From Misgurnus anguillicaudatus (Eukaryota; Chordata; Actinopteri; Cypriniformes; Cobitidae), in NCBI RefSeq assembly GCF_027580225.2, contig NC_073353.2:40292001-40356000 (forward strand): 64,000 nucleotides of DNA, in the 5' to 3' direction. Below the pieces are notes generated by a model. That model was given only the letters and a program-made list of their open reading frames with translations, did no database searches and was not told where the DNA came from. The position numbers and the translations under genes are program-made. This document shows positions 23,298 through 34,250 of this stretch, one piece after another. How positions within the stretch are numbered: position 1 is the stretch's first letter; every line of letters begins with the position of its first letter.

Positions 23298-23830
23298 CTC
23301 ATTCACCGCCAGCCTTTTTGAGAAAAGTTGCCCACCTGCATTTTTGTGATTTTAACAAAAGTTTCACAAAATTCCTTGCAGGAAAAATTATCTTCTATAA
23401 ATATATAAACATACAAATTATATCACATTAAAGAACACACCCTTTGCTTTGAAACAAACAATAAACAAACAAACAAAATGGGGAAAAAACGTTTCATTAT
23501 ATATTTACTTTTTCCACTTAATGTAACCACTGAAATATGGATATTTCTCTTCAAAAATACAACATTTTGAGCAAAAAGCTTAAAAAATTGCGTTTTTGTA
23601 AAGGAATTTATGTTAGATATCAGACTCAGAATGACTGTCAAACATAAAGGCAGTTAAAATAAATCATTAAATCTTTTAAACTTCCGTTTTTGATAAATTC
23701 GGTTTTGGCGACATCCAGTGGATAAAAGCGGTATTACACTTTCACTTTGAAATTCGTCCAGAAAGGCATATTTATTGGTTACATATTAACTCATAATTGA
23801 CGAGATAACTCGTCAATGGCGGGGAATGAG
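23298..23830. mobile_element. TTAA-flanked MITE, family 1, copy 3
   Basis: TTAA at 23294-23297 and 23831-23834. The ends ctcattcaccgcca and tggcggggaatgag are inverted. The sub-terminal palindrome attgacgagataactcgtcaat is present near the right end. It is nearly identical to copy 6 at 53425-53921, including an (aaac)n run. Confidence 0.9.
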
Positions 23831-24339
23831 TTAAAGTCGTGCACTTGATGGTTTTTCCACAGTTTATTATCTATGATTATCTCTTAAGAAATCACGCTTG
23901 TGCATTTTAGTTTATGACAAGATTATAAGGAGCGCGTGATGCACTGTTCTGTCATGCTGGTGAATGATCTCAGCTTCAGCGCAGATAGTGACGAGCTCCC
24001 TGATCTCTGCTTCAGGTCAGATTGTTTGTGTTCACACAGAATTCATACTAAGTGAATCGCACAAAAACATACATTTATCATAAAAAACAATAGCGAAACC
24101 CCACCCCTAACCCCAACGTCAAAGGGCAAAAACCACGTCATACAAAAATGTACGAAATTGGTCTTACGAATTAATACAAATTAGACACCTCATAAAATAC
24201 AATTGAATTGCCGTGAGATAGCTTTGGCATAAAAGCAACGACCAATAATAGCTTAAATTCTGCTCTTTAGCACCGTAAATGTTGATACATATCGATTCCA
24301 CCTTATATTCTTTGTAAAGTAAAGAGATGTTCACCTCTT

Positions 24340-25019
24340 TGTGTTTTTGGGAGGGGTGGATGTGAGGCCGGCTGTATTTTCATCTCCAGAGCTCAACTGC
24401 TTGATCCTGGTCGTCATTCGCTCAATCTGCCAAAACGATTTTTATGTAAATTCCTCTCTATCGATTGCAGTGGTTCTCATTGACGGACAGGAGGGGTTTG
24501 TAGAAAGCAGCAGTAATTAGATTATGTGATAATGATTACAGTGTAAACGTTGGTGAATAAAACCAGTTACATGTATCTGTGGGGCAATCTGGCACAAACA
24601 ATAAAAGCCAGATATCCGTGTAAATGTTTTCTGCACTTCCCTCTGTCTCTTTCTTTCTCGTTTTCCCCCGACTCCTTTCCTCTCTCCCTGTACTGAATAA
24701 TAAGAGGTGGATGACGTGACAGGCCAATATGATCCGCTGACAGACGGACGGAGCGCCCGCGAACGCCTCCCGCTCTCTCAGACAGGCAGATGTCTCGTGT
24801 CCCCGTGTGGAGAGAGCTGAGGGAAAGCGGGAGGCCGCTCAAATGAGGAGCTAGCAACTTGAGCGCTCCTCGGGGGGTTGAGTGGTCATTTGATGTCCGG
24901 CACAAGGGCAATGTGCGATAGAGAAAAGCCCCGGACGAACAGAACCCGTCTGCTTCAAAACTGAGCTGGCAGGAGGGTGAGATGGATGGAGGGCGTGGAG
25001 CAAAATACACAGACTTTGG
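24340..25019. other. Transposon-poor, GC-elevated block
   Basis: Balanced to GC-rich sequence (24700-25000) with no repeat match. The 147-codon minus frame 24567-25010 is Ser/Arg/Leu-rich without a domain and probably reflects the composition. Candidate regulatory DNA. Confidence 0.35.
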
Positions 25020-25600
25020 TGCATGTTAGGGGTAGGGGAACGCTTTCTGGTTTTTGCTCAATCATTCCAAAAAATTGAGTTTGATTTATTATATTTTTAC
25101 ATAAGCAACACACACATCTCTGCTACAAATGAACATTTGAAGTTTGTTTCTAGTACTTACCATTCTTGGACAATTACACTAAACGTGACAGAAGTGCGTA
25201 AACGTTACAAATTGCTAAAAATTCAGTTTTCAGGCAAATATTTCAATACAATTTTATCTATATACTTGAAGTGGATATTGTTTATATATCTGTCTATAAT
25301 AGACAGGTATCCACACTGTATAACAAAAAAAACCTCCAATGCACTCTCTTAAAAAAGTAAAAAAGCCTTTATTAACATGGCTTGGTCATAATAAACCTGA
25401 TAAAAAAACTTTTAGGTTTATTATGACCAAGCCATATCAATAAAGGCTTTTTTACTTTTTTAAGAGAGTGCCTTGGTGTTTTTTTTTTTTTTTTGTTATA
25501 CTACTATTTTCCTATCCAAAGAGCACCTCGATGTCCAGGAAGCGCTCCTTTTTTGATATTTGAGGTTTCCACACTGTATTCATTCATCCAGCCCTTTTCT
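25020..25600. repeat. Dispersed repeat, family 5, copy 1, interrupted
   Basis: Its blocks (ggtttttgctcaatca, gtggatattgtttatatatc, tgtctataatagacag) recur in order at 31180-31650 (ggttttggctcaatca, gtggatattgtttgtacatc). It is opened at 25322 by a retro-type insertion. Confidence 0.6.
25322..25567. mobile_element. Retro-type insertion with internal snapback hairpin
   Basis: It is flanked by the exact 12-base duplication TCCACACTGTAT (25310-25321 and 25568-25579). Inside, arms of about 55 bases are nearly exact inverted copies (about 25341-25396 and 25416-25473; for example ggcttggtcataataaacct and its inverse). Next to the right arm is a T-run (25480-25494). The long duplication and T/A run fit target-primed retrotransposition with inversion. 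Confidence 0.65.
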
Positions 25601-25833
25601 AACGATAGTTCAATTGTAAATGAACACAAATGTCTTAATATGTAAGAAAAAGCAGCACAATTATGACAATTTTTTTTATATGTGATCCAGTCTGTAATAC
25701 TACAGTTTCAAATTCTGAGATAATGAGCATTAAAGTCTGATTTTAGCCATTCATTTCATTATGATTTCAATCTTTGATGTGACCTTATTCAATCAATATT
25801 AAAGATATGAACAAAATTTGACACAATTTTTAA

Positions 25834-26304
25834 TTCTTTCCCCGCCAGCGTTTTAAAAAAAAGTTGCCAGCCAGTGCCAGCATTTTTCATGATTTTCACA
25901 AAAGTTTAATGCCTTGCAGAAAATGTTCTTCTTTAAATATATAAACAAACAATATATCAGATGAAAGAACAGACCCTCTGCTTTCAAACATAAAAAAAGT
26001 TTCATCCTACCTTCATTAGTTCTCTTGTAATCACCTCACAAACATGGGTAGGTTTCTTCAAAAACACCCAATTTTGAGCATTTTTGGAAGGACTTTTGAT
26101 AGAGATCAGATACAGAGCGATCTTTAAAACATACATGGAGTTCTTTCTCTTTCACGTGAGGTGCTACTTCCAGGTTGTATAAGTTGCGGAAGTGCGCCGC
26201 CTGGTGGATAATAGCGGTATTGCGGAAAGACGGAAAATCTCGTCATTGGCGGGGAAGCGTTTTCTCTTAATTGACGAGATATCTCGTCAATGGCGGCGAA
26301 AGAG
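25834..26304. mobile_element. TTAA-flanked MITE, family 1, copy 4 (best preserved)
   Basis: TTAA at 25830-25833 and 26305-26308. The left end is ttctttccccgccagcg and the right end tggcggcgaaagag. It carries the perfect 20-base palindrome TTGACGAGATATCTCGTCAA near the right end, an inverted ctcgtcattggcgggg block, and the shared block cctggtggataatagcggta. Confidence 0.9.
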
Positions 26305-26308
26305 TTAA

Positions 26309-27130
26309 TAAGACAGGCACATTTATTTTGTTGGCAGCCAGAATGTATACTGTTTAGCCTATTTAAAACAACGGCAAGAATTACGCTAACGTTAGCGGTT
26401 TTCATATCGTAAGTGGTGAGGGGTTAACACAGCATTAGAATTAACTCTGTTGGGTCAAAATATTTTCAAGCCAACCAAAAAAGTTGCTAAGACCTGCAGA
26501 CATATTTCAAAACAATGCTGTTTTATTCAACAAGACACTGGTTAATATTACATAACATTGAATTTGGTATCTTACACACCCAACTTACAAACCAAAAAAA
26601 AAACATAGGATGAAAAAATGGACATGCCACCAAAACATTCGTTCATCAATAACTCTCTGAAAAACATTATACATTTCCAATAATTTGCGAAAGATCGTCT
26701 TTTGGCAGCATGAAAAAAATACCGGAAAAACAAAACGCTCAACTTTGTGCAACAATGTAAAGAGTCTCTGTGCTTTAAACTGTGCTCTATTATTACCATT
26801 ACCATTTTTGTTTATTTATTATTTGTCTTAGCTTAAACATTTTTAATTGTACATTATTTCGTTTTATGTCTTTATTATCTTTATGTATCATGCACCTTAT
26901 GCAGAAGCTTCGCAATTTCATGTATCGAGTATACAATGACAATAAATGAAATAAAAAAAGTCTGTGTTAAAACTAACCCCGCATTAGTTTTTGCCCCGCG
27001 CACCCTTACTTTAACTTATGTCTTTTCATAATTTATAATAAAGAATCTCGTGAACATATAGCATAGGAGTTGGGAACTGATTTGTGAATCTTCCTGATTG
27101 ATTCATTAAAAAATCATGTTAAAGAGTGAT
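26309..27130. other. Noncoding with a LINE 3' tail at 26890-26966
   Basis: No gene. The segment 26890-26966 reads like a fish L2-type 3' end (cgcaatttcatgtatcgag, then acaatgacaataaatgaaat). The rest, including 26440-26880, may be older LINE sequence but I cannot show it. Confidence 0.4.
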
Positions 27131-27134
27131 TCAG

Positions 27135-27235
27135 CATTGCATTAGTGGCGCAAAAGGTCATGGGTTGTGGTTCGAATCCTAGGAAACATAAAATGTATAG
27201 CTTGAATGCACTGTAATCTGCTAAATGCATACATG
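27135..27235 (+). mobile_element. tRNA-derived SINE fragment
   Basis: A-box-like attagtggcgcaaaaggtca, B box ggttcgaatcct (27169-27180), then aaatgtatagcttgaatgca and ctgtaatctgctaaatgca at the 3' end. Same family as 19635-19762. Confidence 0.7.
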
Positions 27236-29942
27236 TAAAAGTAAATTCGTGAGCTGGGGTACATTTGTTGTTGTGCCGTGTGTTTGTTGTTGTGTACTGA
27301 AAGCATTGTTGCTGGTAAAAAGCCAGTAATTTTTTGTTCTGCTTCTACAGATTCTAGTTGTGTAGCTTCGCATATTTTTCAGTGCATTTCATTTGGTCTG
27401 CAAAGCTATATGAATATTACTTTGTGATGCATCCAATCACTAAGTAATAATAAAGGACTCATTTTGTGGCTAAAAAGCACTTTGTGTATTTGGTGTAATA
27501 CAGTTGTGTGGTTTATGGTTCAAAAAATGCATTAAGAGTTTTGCACAAATGGCTTTTTCGTGTTGAAAGAGCTGTTTTAGGTAGGTATGAATGAGGCTTC
27601 GCTTTTATAAAGAAGATCTCTTTGGATTTGAAACTTTTAACTTTACAGATCTTTTATGTGCACAGACATCATTTCACACTCTAAAAACAAAGAAAAACAC
27701 GAAATCGGGTCATATGACTCCTTTAAAATACGATTCTGCGCACCAAGTAATACATAGAAGCATGCAATTAATAAAATATAATTAGTTGTTAAACAGCGTT
27801 GATACTGCTATAGCTATAATTAATTTTGTAAAGCGTATTATGTCTTGACATTGCTATCTTGTTACGCGGGCTGTGGACTATCACAGCAGAACACGACTAA
27901 ACTCCTCAACCCAGTTGCGTAAAGCAGAAGTTTCCTGTGAACATCATCCGTGACGACTGAACTCTCAGGGTGCCGTCGAGGTCTTTGATTACCTGTGAAG
28001 AGCTCAGATGTGAGAAAGGCCAGTCTAGAGGAAAAAGATGGTCTCCACGTAGCTCTTAGTCTGTAATTAATCGCCAGCGATCGGATGTGCGGCCCGATAG
28101 AAAAACCCACTCGGCTCCCATGCGGCCCAGCCCACGGTCAGCAGGTGTTAGGCTACATTAACTGTCGCTATTTCAGAAGAAGAGGACAAGAGGAGAGAGG
28201 AGACTTACGGAGGTGCTTGATCCCTTGGAGCTTAGGTGCATGAGACGGTAGATGTGTACCTTTCATCTTAGTGAGAATTAAGGAGCGTCTGTGCTGTGAA
28301 CCCTCTCCAAATCTCCACTAATTCATTCGCGCTGCAGACTCGCTTGGCGGCGGATAACCCGAGAATGATAATGAAGAGGAGGGAGTTCGGGAAGAGTCCC
28401 TGCCTTTGAATGTGCCCGATGGATCGAGGGAATCTTGCTTTGAATCTTGAGAGATGAATCTTATCAGTATCTGTCGTGAGATGTTCTCAAGAGAGAGTTG
28501 GCCAAACAAATCACTGTTTACAATAAAAGTCTAAAATAATTGCATTCTGGTCTTACTTTTAGTGTTTTTTATGACTATCAATTGATGATGTAGTGTATGA
28601 AGTCCTTTGAATGATTGTTTAGGTATTTTTAGTTGTTTCATTCCTTTTGGGAGCTGGACAGATATTGAGAAATGGTTTGTAAAGCATACGAGTTGCGAAT
28701 GGCACAACGAGTAAATACATTTCAGTTTGCGTATACTATTTCTCGAGTGAACAAGCCTTTGCATGATTATTTATTATTTTTGTTATGTACACACGCAGTT
28801 CTCCCGCGTGAATATAAAACTGTGGGTGAACTCGCGCTGTACCAGCTGTGGTCAAACAATTACATCCGCTGATGTTCAGCCGTGGAAAGCGATCCGTCCG
28901 AATGCCGATTGCCATTTCACAATCAGATTCCGTAATGAATATTTATCACCTCCGAGCTGTAGGAATTCTCAATCAATAGATTTTACCCACTAGCAGAAAG
29001 ATTTTCTCTCTCTCTGCTGGCACCAACCTACACAAATGTCCTACATTATCATCACAGATGAGGAGCGCTGTATTTACATTTATGGATTGAAATGCCACAC
29101 TTTTTCCAGCCGCACCAGGAGTGAGATGGTTGATTCCTCTCTCCAAGTTTGTGAACTGGATTTTTAAAAAAAAAAGATGTTATCTTGTAGTTCACAACGG
29201 GCCACGGAACGCTCCGAGAACCCTGAACTCCCGGGCCTGTAATTCACTGAAAACTCCTGACCTGAGATTTAGGGAGAAATGTTGTAAAAATGTCAAGAAA
29301 GCAACAAGCATAAATCAACAACAACAGTTTAACATGCAGTTGAAATATCTGCTGCTAACATTTCTGTAAGTGACCTTTGTTCATAGCAGATGTGACTAGC
29401 GGTTGTTGTTTTTTCAATGCAACAATGTAACAGAGATAAGAGGAAATACAGCTGGCCTGTTTATGCTCGACTGTGCTTTTAAATTCACAGCAAGCGATGT
29501 AACGCAGTCAGGACGGAGATGATAAAGAGTCTGTCTACAGCTGCTGTAAGTCATTTTTACCCACACAGAATATCCTGACTACCTGACAGATGTAGGTGTT
29601 CGAAACTCGAAATCATTTTTTTTTTTGTGACAACATCGACTTTGTAAACAGTCTTTTTTGTGTGTGTTTTTAGCCCGTCAGTCTGTCAATAAATTTATGA
29701 TTAAAGTTTTAAATAGCAGAATATCATAATCGTATTATTTTGGCGGTATATACTATGTAAATAGAATGCATTATCTATATGCATATACCACATTGACTTA
29801 CTACATCATGTTTTAAAATGTGAACTATACTAAAGCACACTGCATACTATGCTGTATCCCACAATGCAGTGCCCTTGACTAGACCTTCTGTTTCCAGTGT
29901 GATGAGTGGACTGGAGGTGATATCAGCAAATATGATCTATTT
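27236..29942. other. Long transposon-poor block, candidate regulatory DNA
   Basis: No gene. The segment 27860-28520 (GC-balanced, for example cgatcggatgtgcggcccga) and the segment 28780-29580 stand out as unique-looking. 27440-27560 may be a decayed dispersed repeat. The short frames have no domain. Confidence 0.35.
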
Positions 29943-29990
29943 CATTACATTACATTTAGCAGATGCTTTTATCCAAAGCAGCTTACTAAG
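29943..29990 (+). repeat. SINE/LINE 3' tail fragment
   Basis: acatttagcagatgctttta followed by tccaaagcagctta is the widespread fish retroposon 3' tail. Nothing recognisable lies upstream. Confidence 0.6.
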
Positions 29991-30081
29991 GGGAGAACAT
30001 TTAACATTTCCGCAACTTATTATTTGATTTGGTTGATAAAATACATTTTTACACAGAATGCATGATCAAGAATTGTACCTA

Positions 30082-30599
30082 CCGTATTTTCCGGACTATA
30101 AGCCGCACCGGATTCAAAAATGCGTCATTAAGACGAAATAACATGTATAAGTCACAGTGGACTATACGTCACGTTTATTTCAAAAATTATTTCACAAAAT
30201 CCAAGCCGAAGAACGGACATTTAATCTGAAAAGGCAAGTTATTCAACTAAACAATAGCAGACAGAACAGCAGGCTGAATAGATGTTTGTACGTTAAAGTA
30301 ATATTATCAGGTATTTAAATGATAAACCATAACATACAGAACTTATCTGGAAGGTTGAATGGTCTAAATTAACCGAACAAGCGAATAGCGTCAAGTTCGC
30401 AGACTCGTCATTCCTCATTACCGAATACATTGAATTACATAAATACAGAAGCAGCATATGGCGGACTTTTGCGGCTGTAGATGGTAATGCCTAATAAATT
30501 TCAAAATTAATTCATACTGACTTGCAAGGCAAACCTGACTAGACGCATGCAGCACCAGCCAAGTTATAAAAAAAATGCGGCTTAGACTGAAAAATACGG
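30082..30599. mobile_element. DNA element with ccgtattttccggac ends, TA-flanked
   Basis: The left end is ccgtattttccggactataa and the right end inverted is ccgtatttttcagtctaag. Both meet gccgcA/gcggc blocks. TA flanks both sides (30080-30081, 30600-30601). The end sequence is common across vertebrate repeats. No transposase frame. Confidence 0.75.
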
Positions 30600-30653
30600 T
30601 ATATCTACTTGATGAAATAATTATCCGATGTAGAGTAATGAGGCCAAATTTTG

Positions 30654-31120
30654 AAGAGCACCTATCTTCAGATTCACGAATTTTCATTTCCTTTGGTGTG
30701 TAAGTGTATATTAGTACATGTTAACGCAAAAGGTACAAACACCAAAGCACAAGATGACGTAAGTGATCGTCTCTAACATAAATCTCTTTTCTTGGACTAC
30801 AACAAACAAAGACAGACATTATTATAATTCCTCCCGCTTCAGACTCACAACCTGTAAGTTAACTCCTGTTAGCATTGCATTGTGAGTGAATCTTTCAAAC
30901 ATGGTAAGGAGCATCACATTTCCGGCTGACATCAGTGGTATTCAGACCAATCACAACATACAGATTAGCTGACCAATCAGGGGCTTTTCAGATTGATGAG
31001 CTTTGTACAAAATCAGTACGTTTCAGGAAGACATATGGAGCTACAAAAATGTACGGAATGTAAAAAATTATGTGTTTTTTTAACCATAAACCTATTTTTA
31101 GCAATGAAATAGGTTTCCTT
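30654..31120. repeat. Dispersed repeat, family 6, copy 1
   Basis: It starts agagcacctatc and shares in order tttggtgtgtaagtgtatat, aaatctcttttcttggacta and cagattagctgaccaatcag with the inverted copy at 44155-44443. The end near 31120 is uncertain. Confidence 0.7.
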
Positions 31121-31179
31121 TAAGATGTTTGAAAAGTTTGCTGATGAAACGTGTATGCCATCTCACATGTTTAAAAGTA

Positions 31180-31650
31180 GTAGGGGAGAACAGGGCAACG
31201 CGTATTTGGTTTTGGCTCAATCAATCAAAAAAATAAAAAATAAAAATAGAATTAGATTAATTATATGTGACCCTGGACCAAAACCAGTCATAAGGGTACA
31301 TTTTTTAAATTGAGATTTATACAGTACATCATCTGAAATGTATACGTTTATCAAGTTGAATAAATAAGCTTTCCATTGATTTACAGTATGGTTTGTTAGG
31401 TTTGGACAATATTTGGCCAATATAGGGTCCAGAAAATCTAAATGGTGTCCAAATGAAGTCCTTAGCAACACATATTACTTTTTTTATATATGTTTAGGGT
31501 AAGAAATGTACAAAATATATTCATGGATCATGATCTTAATATGCTAATGATTTTTGACGTAAAAATCTATAATTTTGACCAATACGAATCTATACAAGTG
31601 GATATTGTTTGTACATCTGTCTACAAAAGATAGATTTCCATCCATCCATA
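31180..31650. repeat. Dispersed repeat, family 5, copy 2, with inner insertion
   Basis: It matches 25020-25320 at both ends. The middle (31262-31590) begins tatgtgaccctggaccaaaa and has ccagtcataagg, aataagctttccattgat and aatatttggcc. This is a separate, very common fish repeat, here missing its far end. Confidence 0.65.
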
Positions 31651-31667
31651 ATCCTTTATCTAGCCAT

Positions 31668-32068
31668 CAGTGGCATCTGCTCTTCCGAGGGGCGCAAATT
31701 CAAAATATGCTCGTGTATATCAAAATATGTGTTTATTGCGTCATCAGGTGTTTTGTGCTGCACACGCGTCAAAACCGTTTATGATTAAAGAGATGCTCAC
31801 TTTCACAAAATACACGCAAGACACTCACTTATTACGCATGAGATTATGCGAGTGTCTGGCAAACGCGAACGTCTCTTTTATCATAAACCCTTTAGATGCA
31901 TCTGCATCAGGCACTTATTTTGACAAGACAGGTGATGCACACAGGTTCACTCGACGCGCAGAACACATGTTTTGAAATTACGAACCACACACGACGGGCT
32001 ACATACATCATGTTGTGACGAACTCCGCATCGTGCATCCTCCAAAAAAGATGTCACCAGCCGCCACTG
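31668..32068. mobile_element. hAT-type MITE with exact 8-bp target duplication
   Basis: CTAGCCAT flanks both sides (31660-31667, 32069-32076). The ends are cagtggcatctgctcttcc and ccagccgccactg. The interior has an inverted pair around acactcacttattacgcatg and atgattaaagagatgctcac/acgtctcttttatcataaac. Confidence 0.9.
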
Positions 32069-32076
32069 CTAGCCAT

Positions 32077-33447
32077 ACTTTTATTATGCATCAATACATA
32101 AGAATAGATTCATTTTAAGGGCCGCACAGTTAGGGCAAAAATGATAATTGTCAATTATTTCCTCTGACATTATATTTACATTTAGCACGTTGATTAATAC
32201 AATTTGCATTATTTACATTTCATTATCATTGTGTACTTGAGGCTTAGTTGTAACCGTGTAACTGTAACAAACCCCGATGTGTTCAAATGTTTTCAATCCC
32301 AGCTATCAGTTACTAGGAGTTGTTTCAAAATAGTGTTTTTGTTTTAGGTAACAAGATTTTTAAAAAATTACCTCCATGCCTCCAAAACACTCTTTGTCCA
32401 GTATCTTAATAAAAACACATCAAAACTTGCATTAAATCATCTTCTGACAGCAAGAGAAAAAGACCAAAAGCACAGATTGTTTGGCCCTGTGTAATACTGT
32501 ATGTGAAATAGCTAAGTTACAATTACGCGGGTTTAGTTTGAGCCCCTCTCACCTCTATAGGCAATATACAGCAGCAATAAGCTTGTATACTGTATAATTA
32601 ACAAACAATTGCATTTATACAGAGATATCACAAGCTGTTTACATTATTATTGCTGTACTAGAGTTTTCTTACAGTATTGTATATACAATTCATAGCATTT
32701 ATGTATTTCAGGGGATGAAAAAATAGATGCCAAAGAGGTGCATAAATTCAGCACAGCGTCTTCCCAAATATGCTTAAGGAGCCAGTAAGTAAATTAATTT
32801 ACCTTTAAAAGCACTCAGACAGAGATGCCGGTTATGATATGATGTTGAGTTATACACTTTCAGATAATTCCCTCACGCTGTTCATCCGCCGGTCTGGCAA
32901 CGAACTTAAACAGATCAATGTGGTGTAATGAGTCTCCGATCTCCGTCAATACTCAATTAATGAAAAGGATTGAGAAAATATCAACATGCCGCCAGCCAGC
33001 ACCGCTCGGAAACTGTGAGTAACGATTACTGAGGAAGCACTTTACAGCCGGAGAGATCCCCAACAGAGCCGTGGACAGTGGACTCATGGGAGGTTCGACC
33101 ATAAACAAAGAGATTCTGTACAGATTTACGATTTAGGGAGTCCTGAGAGCAAAGCCGTCGAAAAGCTCGCCTCTCTCAAATAGAAACCTAATTTGTAGCC
33201 CTGATGGGAGACTTTTAGAGGATACGTTTTCTCTCCCTGTACAAAAGTAAATGAAACTGCGTTGCACGAGGGTCAAATCTTGATGGCGTCTCTTTTGGCG
33301 TATATGGAGCAAAGCGTGACAATTAGGTGATGTTATAGCTGTAACCTTTTAGGGTGATTATAGTGATTTTTTTTTCCTGTTGGTAGGATCCTAGAGGTTT
33401 TTGTGGTGGTGCATTTGTACAAAGTAAATCGTACCGTAAACTACAAT
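32077..33447. other. Transposon-poor block, candidate regulatory DNA
   Basis: No gene. A degenerate repeat may lie at 32117-32180 (ggccgcacagttagggcaaa). The segment 32700-33360 is unique-looking with balanced composition (cgccggtctggcaacgaact, ctccgtcaatactcaattaa). Candidate conserved noncoding DNA. Confidence 0.4.
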
Positions 33448-33880
33448 CAGTGTTAGGGAAAGTTACTTTTAAAAGTAATGCATTACAATATTAAGTTACT
33501 CCCCAAAAAAGTAACTAATTGAGTTACTTATATACTTTTTATGGAAATTAATACGTTACTTTTGCGTTACTTTTTCTTACTTTTCTTCCTTTTTTATGAC
33601 TGAGAAGTTCTGCATTCAGAAATCGCATATTTCCATCGCGAAAATGTCAAGCTCTTTCCTACCATCTCCGTTTCTGATTCAAACTGTTTCTGCTAAGGCG
33701 CGCACGAGTGTGTTATTTTTACGTGACTACATTCAATTTAATTCAGTACATTATATTTTTATCTAATTAATTAAACTGAAAAGTAACTCACATTACTTTT
33801 TAAAAAAGTAACTGAAATAATAATGTGTACATTTATAAAGTAATGCGTTACTTTACTCGTTACTTCAGAAAAGTAATAAT
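33448..33880. mobile_element. DNA repeat with cagtgttagggaaagttac start
   Basis: It begins cagtgttagggaaagttact and is rich in gttactttt/aaaagtaac motifs on both sides, giving a loose inverted layout. This start is common in fish DNA repeats. The right terminus is missing. Confidence 0.6.
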
Positions 33881-33890
33881 ATTATTATTA

Positions 33891-34246
33891 TCTAGTGGTA
33901 AGGTTGCAAATTGCAACCAACGGCTTAGTCCACTGCTCACCTCTTGCTTTTGAAACACATAGAGAAGCTTTGGTAGCCATCACCGGACAAACATGTCATC
34001 GTTGGAGAAAACTTAGTAAAAAGATAGAAAAAATTGTCTGTTAAGGGCTTTTGTAGAAAAATGGCGGCACAAAATGGCGACTTTCATGTAAGGGGACCCT
34101 TGGTGTAGATAAAAAGGTCTCGTTCTAAGGTAATAAACACATAACGGTTCATTATGAAAGGTCTTTCTGCACCCCTGATAATAAAGTTTTGTATATTATT
34201 TTGCATTTCTGTCAAAAGATCCTTCTAAAAACTACACACTGCACCT
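33891..34246. mobile_element. TTAA-type element, right part only
   Basis: It has tctagtggtaaggttgcaaa and caaccaacggcttag, and ends ctacacactgcacct before TTAA (34247-34250). The expected mirrored left end (aggtgcagtgtgtag) is absent, cut at the junction with the preceding element. Confidence 0.6.
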
Positions 34247-34250
34247 TTAA

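Larger units (their letters stand above)
22858..24220. mobile_element. Nested repeat stack
   Basis: The outermost remnants have tgatctcataagaatttg on the left and cgtaagac/ccgtgagata-type blocks at 24160-24222. Inside, from about 22903 to 24055, is a copy of the repeat also found at 54120-54450 (shared block gttcattcacactgccaatg). Inside that lie two TTAA elements. Confidence 0.6.

Noticed and set aside
24567..25010. 147-codon minus-strand frame
   Set aside because: Low-complexity composition, no domain, in a GC-elevated block where stops are rarer. No splice or codon evidence.
25339..25475. Hairpin as a microRNA precursor
   Set aside because: The arms are far longer and more perfect than a microRNA precursor, and the 12-base duplication shows it is an insertion.
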